Counted from the stretch's first letter, positions 8,493 to 18,134 are shown. The stretch is 28,718 nt of DNA from Bacteroidales bacterium (GCA_004551865.1 SFPR01000047.1:1-28718), one strand, 5' to 3'. A program made the numbers and translations. Notes: generated by a model not told the origin, from the letters alone.

Positions 8493-10385
8493 TTACTTTT
8501 TTTGTTCCTCTGTGCTTTCTTCTGCTTTTTGCAAGATATTGAGTTTTGCCTTCAAGAGTGCAATTTCAGACTTGGTTTTCTCCATTTTCTTTTCAAACTC
8601 AGCCTTCAACAAATCTGCCTGCTTGCTGTTTGCAAGAAATCCGAGGTTGTTTTCCCACACAAGCACGTCATTTTGCATTTTTTGTATCTTTTCTTGAAGT
8701 TCTTTCTTTTCTCTTGCCACTGCACCCTTGTTTCCTTCTGCCTTATCGGCGTCTATTCGTGCCTTAAAGTCGTTTAGGTTCAACTCCATGTTATCCGCCT
8801 GCAATTTGTCAAAGTGTGCATCGATTGCTGCACGGAACTCTTCCCACAATCGTTGTCTTTCGTTTGGCGAAATAAAGCCAATCTCTGCCCAGCGACGTTG
8901 AAAGTCTTTTATAGTGTCAAGATTTTTCTGCTTGTCTTCTGTAAACGAAAAGGCTTTCACCTCCTGAATGATTGCCTCTTTCTTGGCAATGTTTTCTGAC
9001 TCAGAAGATTTTTGTGCTTTATAGTTCTCGGCTTTTCTTTCAAAGAATTTGTCGCAAGCCGCCCTAAAACGCAACCACAACTTTTCGGACTGTTTACGCG
9101 GAACATAACCTATGGTTTTCCATTCTTTCTGCAAGTCTATCAGTTCGGCTGTTGCCTTCTTCCAATCACATCTTTCAGCAATCGCCTCTGCCTTTACACA
9201 AAGTTCCAACTTGTGATTTTGGTTCACCTCCTGCTCAGACTTCATCTTTGCAAAGGCTTCTTTCTTTCTTTCAAAGAACAAGTCTATCGGTTTTTTGAAT
9301 TGTTCCCAAATTTTCTCATTCTCCGACTTTGCAACCGAGCCTATGGTTTTCCACAAACCAAACAACTCATTAACCTTATCGGTTTGTTCGTTCCATTGCT
9401 TGATTGTTTCGGGAACAACCTTCAATACTTCTTCCAATCTCTCGCAAAGGGCATTTTTTGCTGCAAGGTTGTCGGCTTGCTCTTGTTTTATCTTGTCATA
9501 GAACTCCTGTCTTCTGCGATTGACCGCATCGGAAGCAGTCTTAAATCTCTCCCAAATCTCTTCGTTCTTATCCGAAGGTACCGGCCCTATCTCTTTCCAA
9601 TGTTGATGACACTCCTGCAACTGCTTGAAAGAATCGTTTATCGACTCGCAAAGCATCAACCCCTCCACTCTCTCACACAAAGCAAGTTTTTCTTCAAGGT
9701 TTTTCTTCAAGCCCATGTCTCTCAACTCTCTTGAAATCTTCACTTTGTCAAAGAACTGCTCAATCAAAAATCGGTAATTCTCCCACAAAGAGTTTATCTC
9801 ACCTCGCGGTACAGCACCAATGCTCTTCCACTTGTCCTGAATTTCGTTAAATTTGTCGTATATCTCTTTCAAAGAACCCTCACTACGCAAAAGCTCTCTC
9901 AACTCGTCCAAGACAGCTTTTTTCTTTTCCAAGTTCTCTTGTTTTTCCTTTTCTTGTTGTTCTATATGTCTTTGACGTTTTTCCTTATATTCTGCATAGA
10001 GAGAATAGAACGTCTTTTCTTGTTCATCGGGTTCGCTCGCAAAATCTTCCTCTTTGCCACCTTGGGCAACAAAAGCTGCCAATGCCTCTTTTCGTTCGCT
10101 GCTTGTCTTGTCATTAAACACCGAACGCAAAACTGCGGGTTTTGACTTCAATGTTGCATAATCTGCATTGTGGCACAATTCTCTCAACTCCGAAACCAAT
10201 TCCTCACGAGAAAGAGCGGAATATCTGTTTGTCAATTCCTCTATAGTTTCTTCTGTGGTGGTTTCCTCCTCTGTTTCGACAGACAATATTGCCTCCACTT
10301 CGGCAGAATTTTCTTTCGCGTCAATCGCTGTTTGGTTCATCTCGTCTTGCAATGCAAGTTGCTCATTAGATGTTACGTTGTCCAT
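8493..10385 (-). CDS. DUF349 repeat protein
   Basis: The 630-residue, almost wholly alpha-helical and highly charged protein has an acidic N-terminus (about 1-55, many Glu and Thr). At least five copies of the DUF349 repeat follow, each about 70-75 residues, recognisable by a W-K-x-I-G segment and an LW-x-x-F/Y segment. Examples are DKWKSIGAVPR, QHWKEIGPVPS, GLWKTIGSVAK, KEWKTIGYVPR and RRWAEIGFISP. The C-terminus is a coiled coil rich in Glu and Lys. No signal peptide or membrane helix is seen, so it is cytoplasmic. The role of the family is not established. The gene stands alone between the rpmE2 promoter and the btuB riboswitch region. Confidence 0.93.
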   Translation of the reverse strand: MDNVTSNEQLALQDEMNQTAIDAKENSAEVEAILSVETEEETTTEETIEELTNRYSALSREELVSELRELCHNADYATLKSKPAVLRSVFNDKTSSERKEALAAFVAQGGKEEDFASEPDEQEKTFYSLYAEYKEKRQRHIEQQEKEKQENLEKKKAVLDELRELLRSEGSLKEIYDKFNEIQDKWKSIGAVPRGEINSLWENYRFLIEQFFDKVKISRELRDMGLKKNLEEKLALCERVEGLMLCESINDSFKQLQECHQHWKEIGPVPSDKNEEIWERFKTASDAVNRRRQEFYDKIKQEQADNLAAKNALCERLEEVLKVVPETIKQWNEQTDKVNELFGLWKTIGSVAKSENEKIWEQFKKPIDLFFERKKEAFAKMKSEQEVNQNHKLELCVKAEAIAERCDWKKATAELIDLQKEWKTIGYVPRKQSEKLWLRFRAACDKFFERKAENYKAQKSSESENIAKKEAIIQEVKAFSFTEDKQKNLDTIKDFQRRWAEIGFISPNERQRLWEEFRAAIDAHFDKLQADNMELNLNDFKARIDADKAEGNKGAVAREKKELQEKIQKMQNDVLVWENNLGFLANSKQADLLKAEFEKKMEKTKSEIALLKAKLNILQKAEESTEEQKK

Positions 10386-10506
10386 AATAAATCATTCATT
10401 TTGTCAGAATAGACTTTCGTCCCTTTGTAGGAACAAAAGCTGAAATGGTTTTTCTGAAATGTCGTTTTAATTTTTTCTTTTCAAGTATTGGTTTACAAAT
10501 CGGCTG

Positions 10507-10514
10507 CAAACTTA
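10507..10514 (-). promoter_or_regulatory. Possible promoter element for DUF349 gene
   Basis: The minus strand reads TAAGTTTG, matching TAnnTTTG, about 120 bases upstream of the ATG at 10385. No good -33 element is found at 19 bases (the nearest TTTG is only 12 away), so the call is weak. Confidence 0.4.
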
Positions 10515-10555
10515 TAACATTTTTTCCAAACGGCGAAAAGAATTGCGAAAAAACT

Positions 10556-10586
10556 ATTGCAATCTCAAAAAAAACGCCTACCTTTG
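10556..10586 (+). promoter_or_regulatory. Bacteroidota-type promoter for btuB operon
   Basis: The plus strand reads ATTG, 19 bases, TACCTTTG. It sits immediately upstream of the cobalamin riboswitch, which would therefore be at the start of the transcript. Confidence 0.85.
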
Positions 10587-10593
10587 CAGCCGC

Positions 10594-10775
10594 AACGGTT
10601 CGACAAAGACCCTCTTGTTTTTGCCGATTAAAAGGGAATCGGGTGCAAATCCCGAACAGTCCCGCTGCTGTGAGTTCTTTAATATATTGCTTGACAATTC
10701 GTGCCACTGTTTGCTCTCAAAGAGAAAATGGGAAGGCGTCTTGCAAGGAACGAGTCAGAAGACCTGCCGTGCATT
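10594..10775 (+). ncRNA. Cobalamin riboswitch
   Basis: The core signatures of the B12 element are visible: GGGAATCGGGTGCAAATCCC near 10630, followed by ACAGTCCCGCTGCTGTGA, and the B12 box AGAAGACCTGCC near 10757-10768. It lies between a promoter and a TonB-dependent receptor start. Established knowledge: adenosylcobalamin binding represses the downstream transporter genes. The gene-free stretch 10386-10810 is explained by this element and the two promoters. Confidence 0.95.
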
Positions 10776-10788
10776 TATTTAATGTTTA

Positions 10789-10805
10789 ACTCTCGAGGAA
10801 AGAGT
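10789..10805 (+). promoter_or_regulatory. Hairpin enclosing the btuB ribosome binding site
   Basis: ACTCT pairs with AGAGT around the loop CGAGGAA, placing the purine-rich GAGGAAAGAG inside or next to a stem six bases before the ATG. It could be the expression platform by which the riboswitch hides the ribosome binding site; this is inference. Confidence 0.5.
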
Positions 10806-10810
10806 ACAAT

Positions 10811-12730
10811 ATGATGAATATAAAGAAAACTATTGCGATTATTTCGTCTTTTTTTGTTTGTCTGCTCTCTATGGGACAAGATAGTCTTCGTTCGGTGATG
10901 TTGGAAGAGGTAAAGGTGGTGTCTTCTTCTCTCGAAGACAAAAACCGTCAGGCAAGCACTATTGTCCTTTCGGGAAGTCAGATAGAGAAAACCTCCTTTC
11001 AATCGGTTGGAGAAGCAGTCAAGTTTCTTTCCGGCGTGAATGTCAAAGACTACGGAGGTACAGGAGGGTTGAAAACCGTATCTGTAAGAGGTTTGGGAGC
11101 AATGCATACCAATGTAACATACGACGGAGTAAGCATAACCAACGCACAAAACGGACAAACTGACCTATCCAAATTTAGAACCGACAACATCGACAACCTA
11201 AGCCTGAGCAACGGCAATCCCGTTCTGCGACTGCAAACCGCCAAAAGCCTTGCCTCTGCCAACACCATATCTATGGAAAGTCGCAAGCCACACTTTGCAA
11301 CAGACGAAAACACAAACGGATACATAAATACACTTTTTGGCAGCTTTAATCTCGGCAGTCTTGTAGGCAGTCTCAATCATCGCTTCTCCAAACGCACATC
11401 GGTCGGAATTTATGCCGATGTAGTTTCGAGCAAAGGCAACTTTCCCTACACCCTTCACTACGGCAATCTCACCAAAGACAGCACTTCCGAAGAAATAAGG
11501 AAGAACAACGACTTTTTCTCTGCCCATGCAGAAGCCGACTTATTTTTTGAGCCCGACGAAAGCAGCATGTTCAAAGCGAAGGCTTACTTTTACCACAGTG
11601 AAAGAGCGCTTGCCGGACCAACCACACTCTATTGGCAAAACTCAAAGCAAAGACTATGGGACAAGGACGCCTTTGTGCAATCTTCCTACAAAAGAGAGCT
11701 TAATCAATATACCACCTACAAAAACCACCTCAAACTCTCATACGCCCACACTCGCTACTACGACCCGTCGTACAACAATGCACAAGGCTTTCAAGACGAC
11801 CGCTACACACAAAAAGAAGCCTACCTTAACAATATCCTCTCTCTACACAAGCAGGACAAGATGAGCCTCAGTCTTACCAACGACCTTATTGCCACAAAGC
11901 TCGATGCTCAAAACAACTACATCTTGGACCCGCTTCGTCTGAGCAGCCTTACGGCAGTGGTTGCGGCATATCGTCTCGGCATCTTCACCATTGATGCCAA
12001 CCTCCTCCACACCTATACCACAGACAAGGCACACTCCCACACTGCCTACCCCTCCCAAAACCATTTCAGTCCATTTGTCTCTATCGGAATGAAAACCGAC
12101 AATTTTGAAATGTCGATATTCTACAAAGACATCTTCCGTCTGCCGACCTTCAACGACCTTTATTATAATAGTGTTGGCGAAACAGACCTCCGACCCGAAA
12201 AGACAAAACAATACAGTCTCCACACAGCATACCGACACAGTCGAGAAGACATCAACAGACATCTGTTTATTATCTCGGCAGACCTTTTTCACAACTCGAT
12301 TGACGGAGCAGAGATAGTTGTACAATGGCAACAAGAGAGAATAATCAAATCGCACAACCTTCGCACAAGTGCAAACCTCACATACAACTACACACACGCC
12401 TTTGACAACTCACCCGAAAGCCTATCCTATCGCAAACAAATTATTTACAGTCCTCTGCACAGCGGAAACGCAATGATAAGCATAGACCTTGACAAGACAA
12501 CACTCTGCTATACCGCAACCTGTGTGGGCAAACGCTATACCGACAACCAAAACAACGAACGTAGCTCATTGCAACCCTACGGTATTCACTCACTTTCGCT
12601 CTCTCACAGCTTCGGTAGAACCACCATCAAACTAAGTTGCGACAACCTTACCGACACCCGATATGAAGTAATCAAGGCTTACCCCATGCCGGGCAGACAA
12701 TGGATAATCAACCTGAAATATAAATTCTAA
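10811..12730 (+). CDS. btuB: TonB-dependent vitamin B12 receptor (BtuB)
   Basis: This 639-residue outer-membrane receptor probably imports cobalamin with TonB energy. An N-terminal signal peptide (about 1-22, ending SMGQ) is followed by a TonB-box-like MLEEVKVVS. The plug domain contains GGLKTVSVRGLGAMHTNVTY and GVSITNAQNGQTD, and the long beta-barrel ends in the C-terminal aromatic YKF typical of outer-membrane insertion. Assignment to B12 rests on the cobalamin riboswitch directly upstream and the BtuG-like gene 15 bases downstream. The start could equally be the second ATG at 10814. Confidence 0.92.
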   Translation: MMNIKKTIAIISSFFVCLLSMGQDSLRSVMLEEVKVVSSSLEDKNRQASTIVLSGSQIEKTSFQSVGEAVKFLSGVNVKDYGGTGGLKTVSVRGLGAMHTNVTYDGVSITNAQNGQTDLSKFRTDNIDNLSLSNGNPVLRLQTAKSLASANTISMESRKPHFATDENTNGYINTLFGSFNLGSLVGSLNHRFSKRTSVGIYADVVSSKGNFPYTLHYGNLTKDSTSEEIRKNNDFFSAHAEADLFFEPDESSMFKAKAYFYHSERALAGPTTLYWQNSKQRLWDKDAFVQSSYKRELNQYTTYKNHLKLSYAHTRYYDPSYNNAQGFQDDRYTQKEAYLNNILSLHKQDKMSLSLTNDLIATKLDAQNNYILDPLRLSSLTAVVAAYRLGIFTIDANLLHTYTTDKAHSHTAYPSQNHFSPFVSIGMKTDNFEMSIFYKDIFRLPTFNDLYYNSVGETDLRPEKTKQYSLHTAYRHSREDINRHLFIISADLFHNSIDGAEIVVQWQQERIIKSHNLRTSANLTYNYTHAFDNSPESLSYRKQIIYSPLHSGNAMISIDLDKTTLCYTATCVGKRYTDNQNNERSSLQPYGIHSLSLSHSFGRTTIKLSCDNLTDTRYEVIKAYPMPGRQWIINLKYKF

Positions 12731-12745
12731 AAACACAATCAAATA

Positions 12746-13855
12746 ATGACAACAACAATCAAAACAACCTTGTGGGCTATGCTCATGCTGCTATTTGCAG
12801 GCAGTTTGCTCACCTCATGCAACGAAAGCGAAGACAAAGAAGATGATCCGAACTCGCCCGACACCGTCCTACACAACGGATTGTACGTTCTGTGCGAAGG
12901 ATTGTATGGCAGAAACAACTCTTCTATTGACTTTTACAGCATCGAAAGCCGACAAACGACAACAGACCTGTTCTTGCAAGTAAACTCTGCAGGCTTGGGC
13001 GAAACAGCCAACGACATGATAGAAGCCGAAGGCAAACTCTTTATAGCAGTATGTGGTTCTAACTGCGTCATGGTGGCAGACAAGGCAACGTGCAGACGTC
13101 TTGCCCTCATTCCCATAAGCCAAAGCGACAATCCTCAACCACGCTGCCTTGCATACAGCAATGGTTATGTCTATCTGAGCTGCTTTGACGGAAACATTCA
13201 CAAGATAAATGCCTCCACATACAAGATAGAAAAGACAGCAAAGAGCTTTGGACGCAACCCCGAAGCCATTGCGATATGTCAAGGCAAACTCTTTGTGGCA
13301 AATACAGGCGGACTGGACTACCCGAACTTCGACAACAGCATTTCGGTTCTCGACCCCGATGACCTGAGCCTGATAAGCAAAGTAGAAGGCTTTCTAAATC
13401 CCGGACGAATAGAAGTATGCGGAAGCTCAATCATCTTTCAAAAAAGAGGCACATACGACTATGCCACATCTTCATACAAAGACAGCGAACTCATACGCCT
13501 GAACGCCACAACCTTGGAAGTAGAACAAAGAGCAAATGTGATAGTAAACGATTTTACTCTCTGTGGAGACAAACTCATCTACACCTATACCGACAACAAC
13601 CTCAAACCCTACATCATGTATCTGCCACTTGACAACCTTGCCGACACACCTCAACAATTCATCTCTCCCGAAAGCGAAGACATCTCAGGACTTATGACTC
13701 CATATCACATCAGTTCGGACGACAATCACATCTACCTGACCGATGCAAAAGACTACACCAACAACGGAGAGTGCCGTGTATATGACCACGCCGGCAAACT
13801 ACAATACAAATTCTCCACATGGATTAACCCGACAAAAGTAATAGCCGTGCAATAA
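12746..13855 (+). CDS. btuG: BtuG-like surface B12-binding lipoprotein
   Basis: The 369-residue lipoprotein has the lipobox LLTSC with Cys25. The lipidated Cys is followed by NESEDKEDD, an acidic stretch like the lipoprotein export signal that sends Bacteroidota lipoproteins to the cell surface. The rest is a repeat-built beta-propeller of the YncE/DUF5074 type, with blades such as NGLYVLCEGLYG, NDMIEAEGKLFIAVCGSN and NPEAIAICQGKLFVANTGG. Family knowledge: BtuG proteins of Bacteroides bind cobalamin very tightly and sit on BtuB. It lies 15 bases after btuB under the same riboswitch and is followed by a strong terminator. The gene symbol is by family and context. Confidence 0.85.
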   Translation: MTTTIKTTLWAMLMLLFAGSLLTSCNESEDKEDDPNSPDTVLHNGLYVLCEGLYGRNNSSIDFYSIESRQTTTDLFLQVNSAGLGETANDMIEAEGKLFIAVCGSNCVMVADKATCRRLALIPISQSDNPQPRCLAYSNGYVYLSCFDGNIHKINASTYKIEKTAKSFGRNPEAIAICQGKLFVANTGGLDYPNFDNSISVLDPDDLSLISKVEGFLNPGRIEVCGSSIIFQKRGTYDYATSSYKDSELIRLNATTLEVEQRANVIVNDFTLCGDKLIYTYTDNNLKPYIMYLPLDNLADTPQQFISPESEDISGLMTPYHISSDDNHIYLTDAKDYTNNGECRVYDHAGKLQYKFSTWINPTKVIAVQ

Positions 13856-13893
13856 GGCTTGATTATTGCAAATTTTCCATATATCAGAAGTGT

Positions 13894-13943
13894 GCATCCT
13901 TGCAAGAGTGTTGAGAAACAGCCGCCGCAAGGATGCTTTTTTT
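13894..13943 (+). terminator. Rho-independent terminator of btuB-btuG
   Basis: A perfect ten-pair stem (GCATCCTTGC against GCAAGGATGC) is followed directly by seven T. It lies about 40 bases past the btuG stop. Confidence 0.93.
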
Positions 13944-14026
13944 GTTGCAAAAATATAGAACTTCCATTCCGGATTGCAAAATATCAATCGGGGTGAATAA
14001 AGCTCCATTTTGGCAAAGAATAGAAC

Positions 14027-17000
14027 TCACTTTATTATCACATAATTGAATATGGAGCTGTTGGCTTTGGCATCGGTTAGTCTGATTTGGAGGCTGTGTC
14101 TGCCTTTTGTAAACTCCGATGCTTTGATGATGAGCCTTCCGCTCTTGCCGTCATACTCTGCCAACACCCATTTGTCGTCAATGTAGGCGTTGTAGGTCGA
14201 AATACCAGAAAGATTGTCGCTTATTTTGACCTCTACCGTACTTCGATTTGATTTTAACGGCTTGTTGGAGGTAAAATTGTGAGGCTTGCATCGCGGAGCT
14301 ATGGTATCTATCTCGACAGAATAAGTTCCGAAATTGCTGATTGAGCAAACCACGTCCCTGCCCACCACTTTTCCTCCGACAGAAGCCTTTGTGCCGTTTT
14401 TGCCATGAGATACCACAAGAGCTTTGTTCTTGAAAGGAATGAGAGCATCATTATATCTTATCCTCAGAGTTACAGCCTTGTGTATCGGCACTGACTTATC
14501 TCCTATTGTATGCACCATTGAGTACTTTCCCTGCTTTGCACTATATTCTATGTCGATATCTTCGTATATGCTTTTGGCTTTTGTGGTTAGCGAACTCATG
14601 TCAGCAAACGTTATCTCGTTGATTTTGTTCCACAACAAAAGATAAGTTTCTTTCTTTTCTCCGGATTGGTTTTGCAAAAGGTTGAGAGAGTTAATCAGCT
14701 GTATGTTCGGGTTTTGCAAACTGCCTCTTAAAACAAATTCAAACTCTTGTCGGTTGTCTTTTTCGTCGCAAAGGAATATCCTTACTCGCTTGAAACTGTT
14801 GTTTTCAACCGATATGACACCTTTGTCAGAATAAGAGAGACTGTTGAGCTTGAAAGAAGGGAACTGCTTGGTCCACAGCATTCGCCTACCTGTCCTTTGC
14901 AAATAAGCATAGTCAATTATGGCATTTGCATATCGTGAGTTGTCGAAAGAGAAAGAAGCATTATTGAAGCGGAAGAGCAATTCGTCATCAACATACACCC
15001 TTGTGTCATACACTCCGTTACGCTCGGTAGAGCCGCATGAGCGGTCGTAAGCCTCAATGCACAGATAGAAGTTTCCGCTTGCACAAATAGTATCTCCGCT
15101 TTTGAAACAAGTGTCCGAAGAAAGGTTCACAAGCAAGTCTTCTTCCATACAGTTTTCGATATGAGAGTAACAATCGGCTGCAAGAAGCCTGAAAGCATAC
15201 AATCTTGGTGCTATGGTGTCTTGCAAATTCAGTCCTTTCAAAATAGGATTTATCGTTATCTGAGAGGCAGTGTTCCTTATCTCATAGTGCAGGTGAGGAC
15301 CTCCCGAAGAACCTGTGTTTCCGCTCAGAGCAATAGTGTCTCCCTTTTTGAGCTTTATCGTTCCCTTTGGCAGAGTGTGGTCAAAGACATAACACTTGTG
15401 GCTGTACTGATAATTCTTTACATATTCGCCAATTTTGCCATAGTAATCGTTCAAGTGCATATAGACGGTTGTATATCCGTTTGTATGATTGATGTAGAGG
15501 TTTTTGCCGCCTCCATAAACTTGAACCTTAATTCGAGACACTTCCCCGTCGTATGGACATATCACAACTTGGTTCTCCTTTCCTGCTGTACGCAAATCTA
15601 TTCCCGAATGAAAGTGATTGGTTCTCAGTTCACCAAAGTGTCCCGAACTTGACAGCTTTATGTTCAACGGACTAAGATAGTCGGAACAAAAATCCTGCGA
15701 CATAACCTTTCCTCCTCCCATAAAGCACAGCACAACAAGAACTGAAAGAACAGCTTTGAGAGGTTTTCTCCTTTCCCAATGAGACTTGACATAGCAAACA
15801 AGGTATATCACAACTCCGATAAACCAAGATAGTGGTGCGCCATACCATATTCCGTCTGTGCCGTAAGACAACGACAAAACATAAGAAAGCGGCAGACGGA
15901 CAACAAGCAACACCGCCACCGAAACAACCATAGGTACAAAAGTAAACCCAACACCTCTGAAAAAGGAAGTAAAGACATTCATCACGGCAAAAAGAAACCA
16001 AAACGCACCTGCAATAAACAAATAGCTGCCTCCCACAGAAGAAACCACCTCACTGTCGGAGAACAATCCCAAAAGAACTTTACCGCCAAAGAAAAACACA
16101 ACAAATGTAACAATAGAAAGAGCCAACATCATTTTCAGAGAGAAGAACAACCCCTTTCGCACTCTCAACTTCTCGCCAGCCCCGAAGTTCTGACCGACAA
16201 AGGTTGTCAGTGCAGTAGAAAAGTTCAACACAAAAATCATTGCCACCGACTCTATGCGGCTTGCGGCAGAGTAGGCAGCAAGAACCCCTGTCCCGAAAGC
16301 AGACACCAAGCCCAAGATAAGGATTTGAGAAAGAGAGACAACAGACTGTTGAATGCCCGTAGGCAAACCAATGCGGACAATCTCCTTAAAGTAAGACAAA
16401 TCGAAATACTTGGGAAGAGGTCGCACTTTCATGTAGATATTTGTCCTTTGAATTTTGATCCAAAGCAAAACAAATGCCAACAACTGACTAATCACGCTTG
16501 CCCACGCTGTCGAAACCAACGAATAATCCAAGCACACGACAAAGAGGTATGACAACAAAGCATTGAGAACATTTGCACCAATGAGATAGTAGAGTTGTGT
16601 TTTACTATCTCCCAACCCCCTGAGGACGCTGACCAAGCTGTTGAAGCAAAACGAAAAAAACATTCCCAACATATACACCCTCATATAGGCAGTTGCCGCA
16701 CTGCACACCTCGGGACTTAATCCCAAATGCTCAAAGGTAAAGCGAGCAAGCACAACCCCCAAAGAGCAGACCACAACTCCCACAACCAAAGAAAAGATAT
16801 AAAACGTACTTATCGCAATCGGCAGACAATCGTGCCGCCTTGCACCAAACAGATGTGAGATTACGATCCCACCGGCAGAGCCTATTCCGATAATCAGAGA
16901 GACAAAGAAAAACACAATAGGATAAACCGCTCCCACTGCAGCCAAATCCACATCACCAAGAAATCGCCCCACAATCGCACTATTGACAAACATGTACAAC

Positions 17001-17083
17001 TGTTGGAACAAATTGCCGGCAACAATGGGCAGTCCGAACAAGAACAACCCCGAGCCGATGCTTCCCTTGGTAAAATCCCTCAT
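14027..17083 (-). CDS. MATE transporter fused to M23 metallopeptidase
   Basis: A single 1018-residue frame joins two proteins. Residues about 1-435 are a MATE-family multidrug/cation antiporter with 12 hydrophobic segments (opening TKGSIGSGLFLFGLPIVAG). About 443-462 is a signal-peptide-like segment (LKAVLSVLVVLCFMGGGKV then MSQ). Residues 465-1018 are a periplasmic M23 (LytM-like) peptidase with the zinc motif HSGID (His492, Asp496) and PHLHYE (His597, His599), plus a long beta-rich C-terminal part. With 12 helices ending in the cytoplasm, the old signal peptide would act as helix 13 and place the peptidase in the periplasm, so the topology works. No start codon is visible at the junction (the expected Met is a Leu codon). 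It follows the alpha/beta hydrolase by 15 bases. A lost stop codon between two ancestral genes is the likely origin; an assembly error is the alternative. Confidence 0.85.
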   Translation of the reverse strand: MRDFTKGSIGSGLFLFGLPIVAGNLFQQLYMFVNSAIVGRFLGDVDLAAVGAVYPIVFFFVSLIIGIGSAGGIVISHLFGARRHDCLPIAISTFYIFSLVVGVVVCSLGVVLARFTFEHLGLSPEVCSAATAYMRVYMLGMFFSFCFNSLVSVLRGLGDSKTQLYYLIGANVLNALLSYLFVVCLDYSLVSTAWASVISQLLAFVLLWIKIQRTNIYMKVRPLPKYFDLSYFKEIVRIGLPTGIQQSVVSLSQILILGLVSAFGTGVLAAYSAASRIESVAMIFVLNFSTALTTFVGQNFGAGEKLRVRKGLFFSLKMMLALSIVTFVVFFFGGKVLLGLFSDSEVVSSVGGSYLFIAGAFWFLFAVMNVFTSFFRGVGFTFVPMVVSVAVLLVVRLPLSYVLSLSYGTDGIWYGAPLSWFIGVVIYLVCYVKSHWERRKPLKAVLSVLVVLCFMGGGKVMSQDFCSDYLSPLNIKLSSSGHFGELRTNHFHSGIDLRTAGKENQVVICPYDGEVSRIKVQVYGGGKNLYINHTNGYTTVYMHLNDYYGKIGEYVKNYQYSHKCYVFDHTLPKGTIKLKKGDTIALSGNTGSSGGPHLHYEIRNTASQITINPILKGLNLQDTIAPRLYAFRLLAADCYSHIENCMEEDLLVNLSSDTCFKSGDTICASGNFYLCIEAYDRSCGSTERNGVYDTRVYVDDELLFRFNNASFSFDNSRYANAIIDYAYLQRTGRRMLWTKQFPSFKLNSLSYSDKGVISVENNSFKRVRIFLCDEKDNRQEFEFVLRGSLQNPNIQLINSLNLLQNQSGEKKETYLLLWNKINEITFADMSSLTTKAKSIYEDIDIEYSAKQGKYSMVHTIGDKSVPIHKAVTLRIRYNDALIPFKNKALVVSHGKNGTKASVGGKVVGRDVVCSISNFGTYSVEIDTIAPRCKPHNFTSNKPLKSNRSTVEVKISDNLSGISTYNAYIDDKWVLAEYDGKSGRLIIKASEFTKGRHSLQIRLTDAKANSSIFNYVIIK

Positions 17084-17098
17084 CAGATGTCAGTCTCT

Positions 17099-17905
17099 CT
17101 ACAATCCAAAGCAGATACGGACAAACGAAAGCAAACGCGGCTTCAAAATATCCTTTGCCTCAACGTGTGCCATGTGTCCTACATTTGGCAACATCAGCAG
17201 TTCGCAAAACGGTGTCATTGCCGCATGAACCATGACAATGTCCGAATCTATCCTTTCGTCCTCCCTGCCCGACACAAACAACACCGGCACTTCCATAGAT
17301 TGCAAAACATCTATCCTCGAGCGACGTTGCATCATTCCCTTGATAGTAGCGAGTATTCCGTCGGTACTTGTGCATATCGCATAGTCCTTCAAATCGTTTA
17401 TACTGTCGGCAAGCGACTTTCGATTGCAGCTTGCAAACAACTTGGGGATAAAATCGACAATAAAACCGGCACGATTGGCAGAGACAATGTCGCACATTCG
17501 CTGCCTTATCTGCAATTTGTTCTTGCTATCTGCCAATGCATGGGAGTTAATCAGGCAAAGCCCTTTGAGCATATAGGGATACTTTTCGGCAAAAGCCAAT
17601 GCCACATATCCGCCCATTGAATGTCCTGCCAAGACACACTTGTCCAAGCCACAATCGTCCAAAACTGCCTTCACCACATCTGCCATAAGCTCCATTGAAT
17701 GCACATCTGAACAACAATCACTCTCGCCAAAACCCGGCAAATCAATCGCCACAACCCTTATTTGCTTCATATAGTCGTACACCAAGGGAGCCCACACTCT
17801 CAAATCGAACATAAATCCGTGCAATAACACCAACGTTTCCTCTCCACTCCCCTCATACTGGTAATTTATCGCACTGCCATTATAGTATAATATCTTATGA
17901 ATCAT
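17099..17905 (-). CDS. Alpha/beta hydrolase
   Basis: The 268-residue protein has the alpha/beta-hydrolase fold and a complete triad: oxyanion region LLHGF, nucleophile elbow GHSMGG with Ser96, acid in SGREDERI (about Asp216) and catalytic His244 in NVGHMAH. No signal peptide is seen, so it is probably cytoplasmic. It is similar in layout to MenH, BioH and enol-lactonase enzymes, but the substrate cannot be told. It is the first gene of a two-gene unit with the MATE-M23 fusion 15 bases downstream. A TATCTTTG element at 17981-17988 may be its promoter. Confidence 0.85.
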   Translation of the reverse strand: MIHKILYYNGSAINYQYEGSGEETLVLLHGFMFDLRVWAPLVYDYMKQIRVVAIDLPGFGESDCCSDVHSMELMADVVKAVLDDCGLDKCVLAGHSMGGYVALAFAEKYPYMLKGLCLINSHALADSKNKLQIRQRMCDIVSANRAGFIVDFIPKLFASCNRKSLADSINDLKDYAICTSTDGILATIKGMMQRRSRIDVLQSMEVPVLFVSGREDERIDSDIVMVHAAMTPFCELLMLPNVGHMAHVEAKDILKPRLLSFVRICFGL

Positions 17906-17980
17906 CTTACTTTACCTATCTTGTAAAACACAAAAACTGCTTTTTGTCGCACGGCTTGCAACAAAGAGCCATACAAGCGA

Positions 17981-17988
17981 CAAAGATA
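17981..17988 (-). promoter_or_regulatory. Possible promoter -7 element for hydrolase gene
   Basis: The minus strand reads TATCTTTG about 75 bases upstream of the hydrolase ATG. The -33 element at the right distance is poor (TTCT), so confidence is moderate. The rest of the gene-free stretch 17906-18174 holds the hairpin at 18107-18134 and nothing else I can name. Confidence 0.5.
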
Positions 17989-18106
17989 GCCAATAAATTT
18001 CAAACAGAGAAACAAAAATCGAAGAAAGACAAAAAAATTGTGGCAAAAACAAGACAAGTTCAAAATCCGAGAACAATCAATCCGACCTCCATTTTGCAAA
18101 AATGGA

Positions 18107-18134
18107 ACGGCGTCCTGCAAAAGCAAAACGCCGT
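18107..18134 (-). terminator. Candidate terminator hairpin after the aminotransferase
   Basis: ACGGCG pairs with CGCCGT around a 16-base loop, about 40 bases past the aminotransferase stop on the minus strand. A short T run (ATTTTTG) begins only a few bases later, so it is a weak intrinsic terminator at best. Confidence 0.45.

Noticed and set aside
11843..12397. Antisense frames in btuB and other housekeeping genes (also 824-1396, 9012-9734)
   Set aside because: They are Cys/Val- or Phe-rich shadows without ribosome sites or domains, opposite to well-identified genes.
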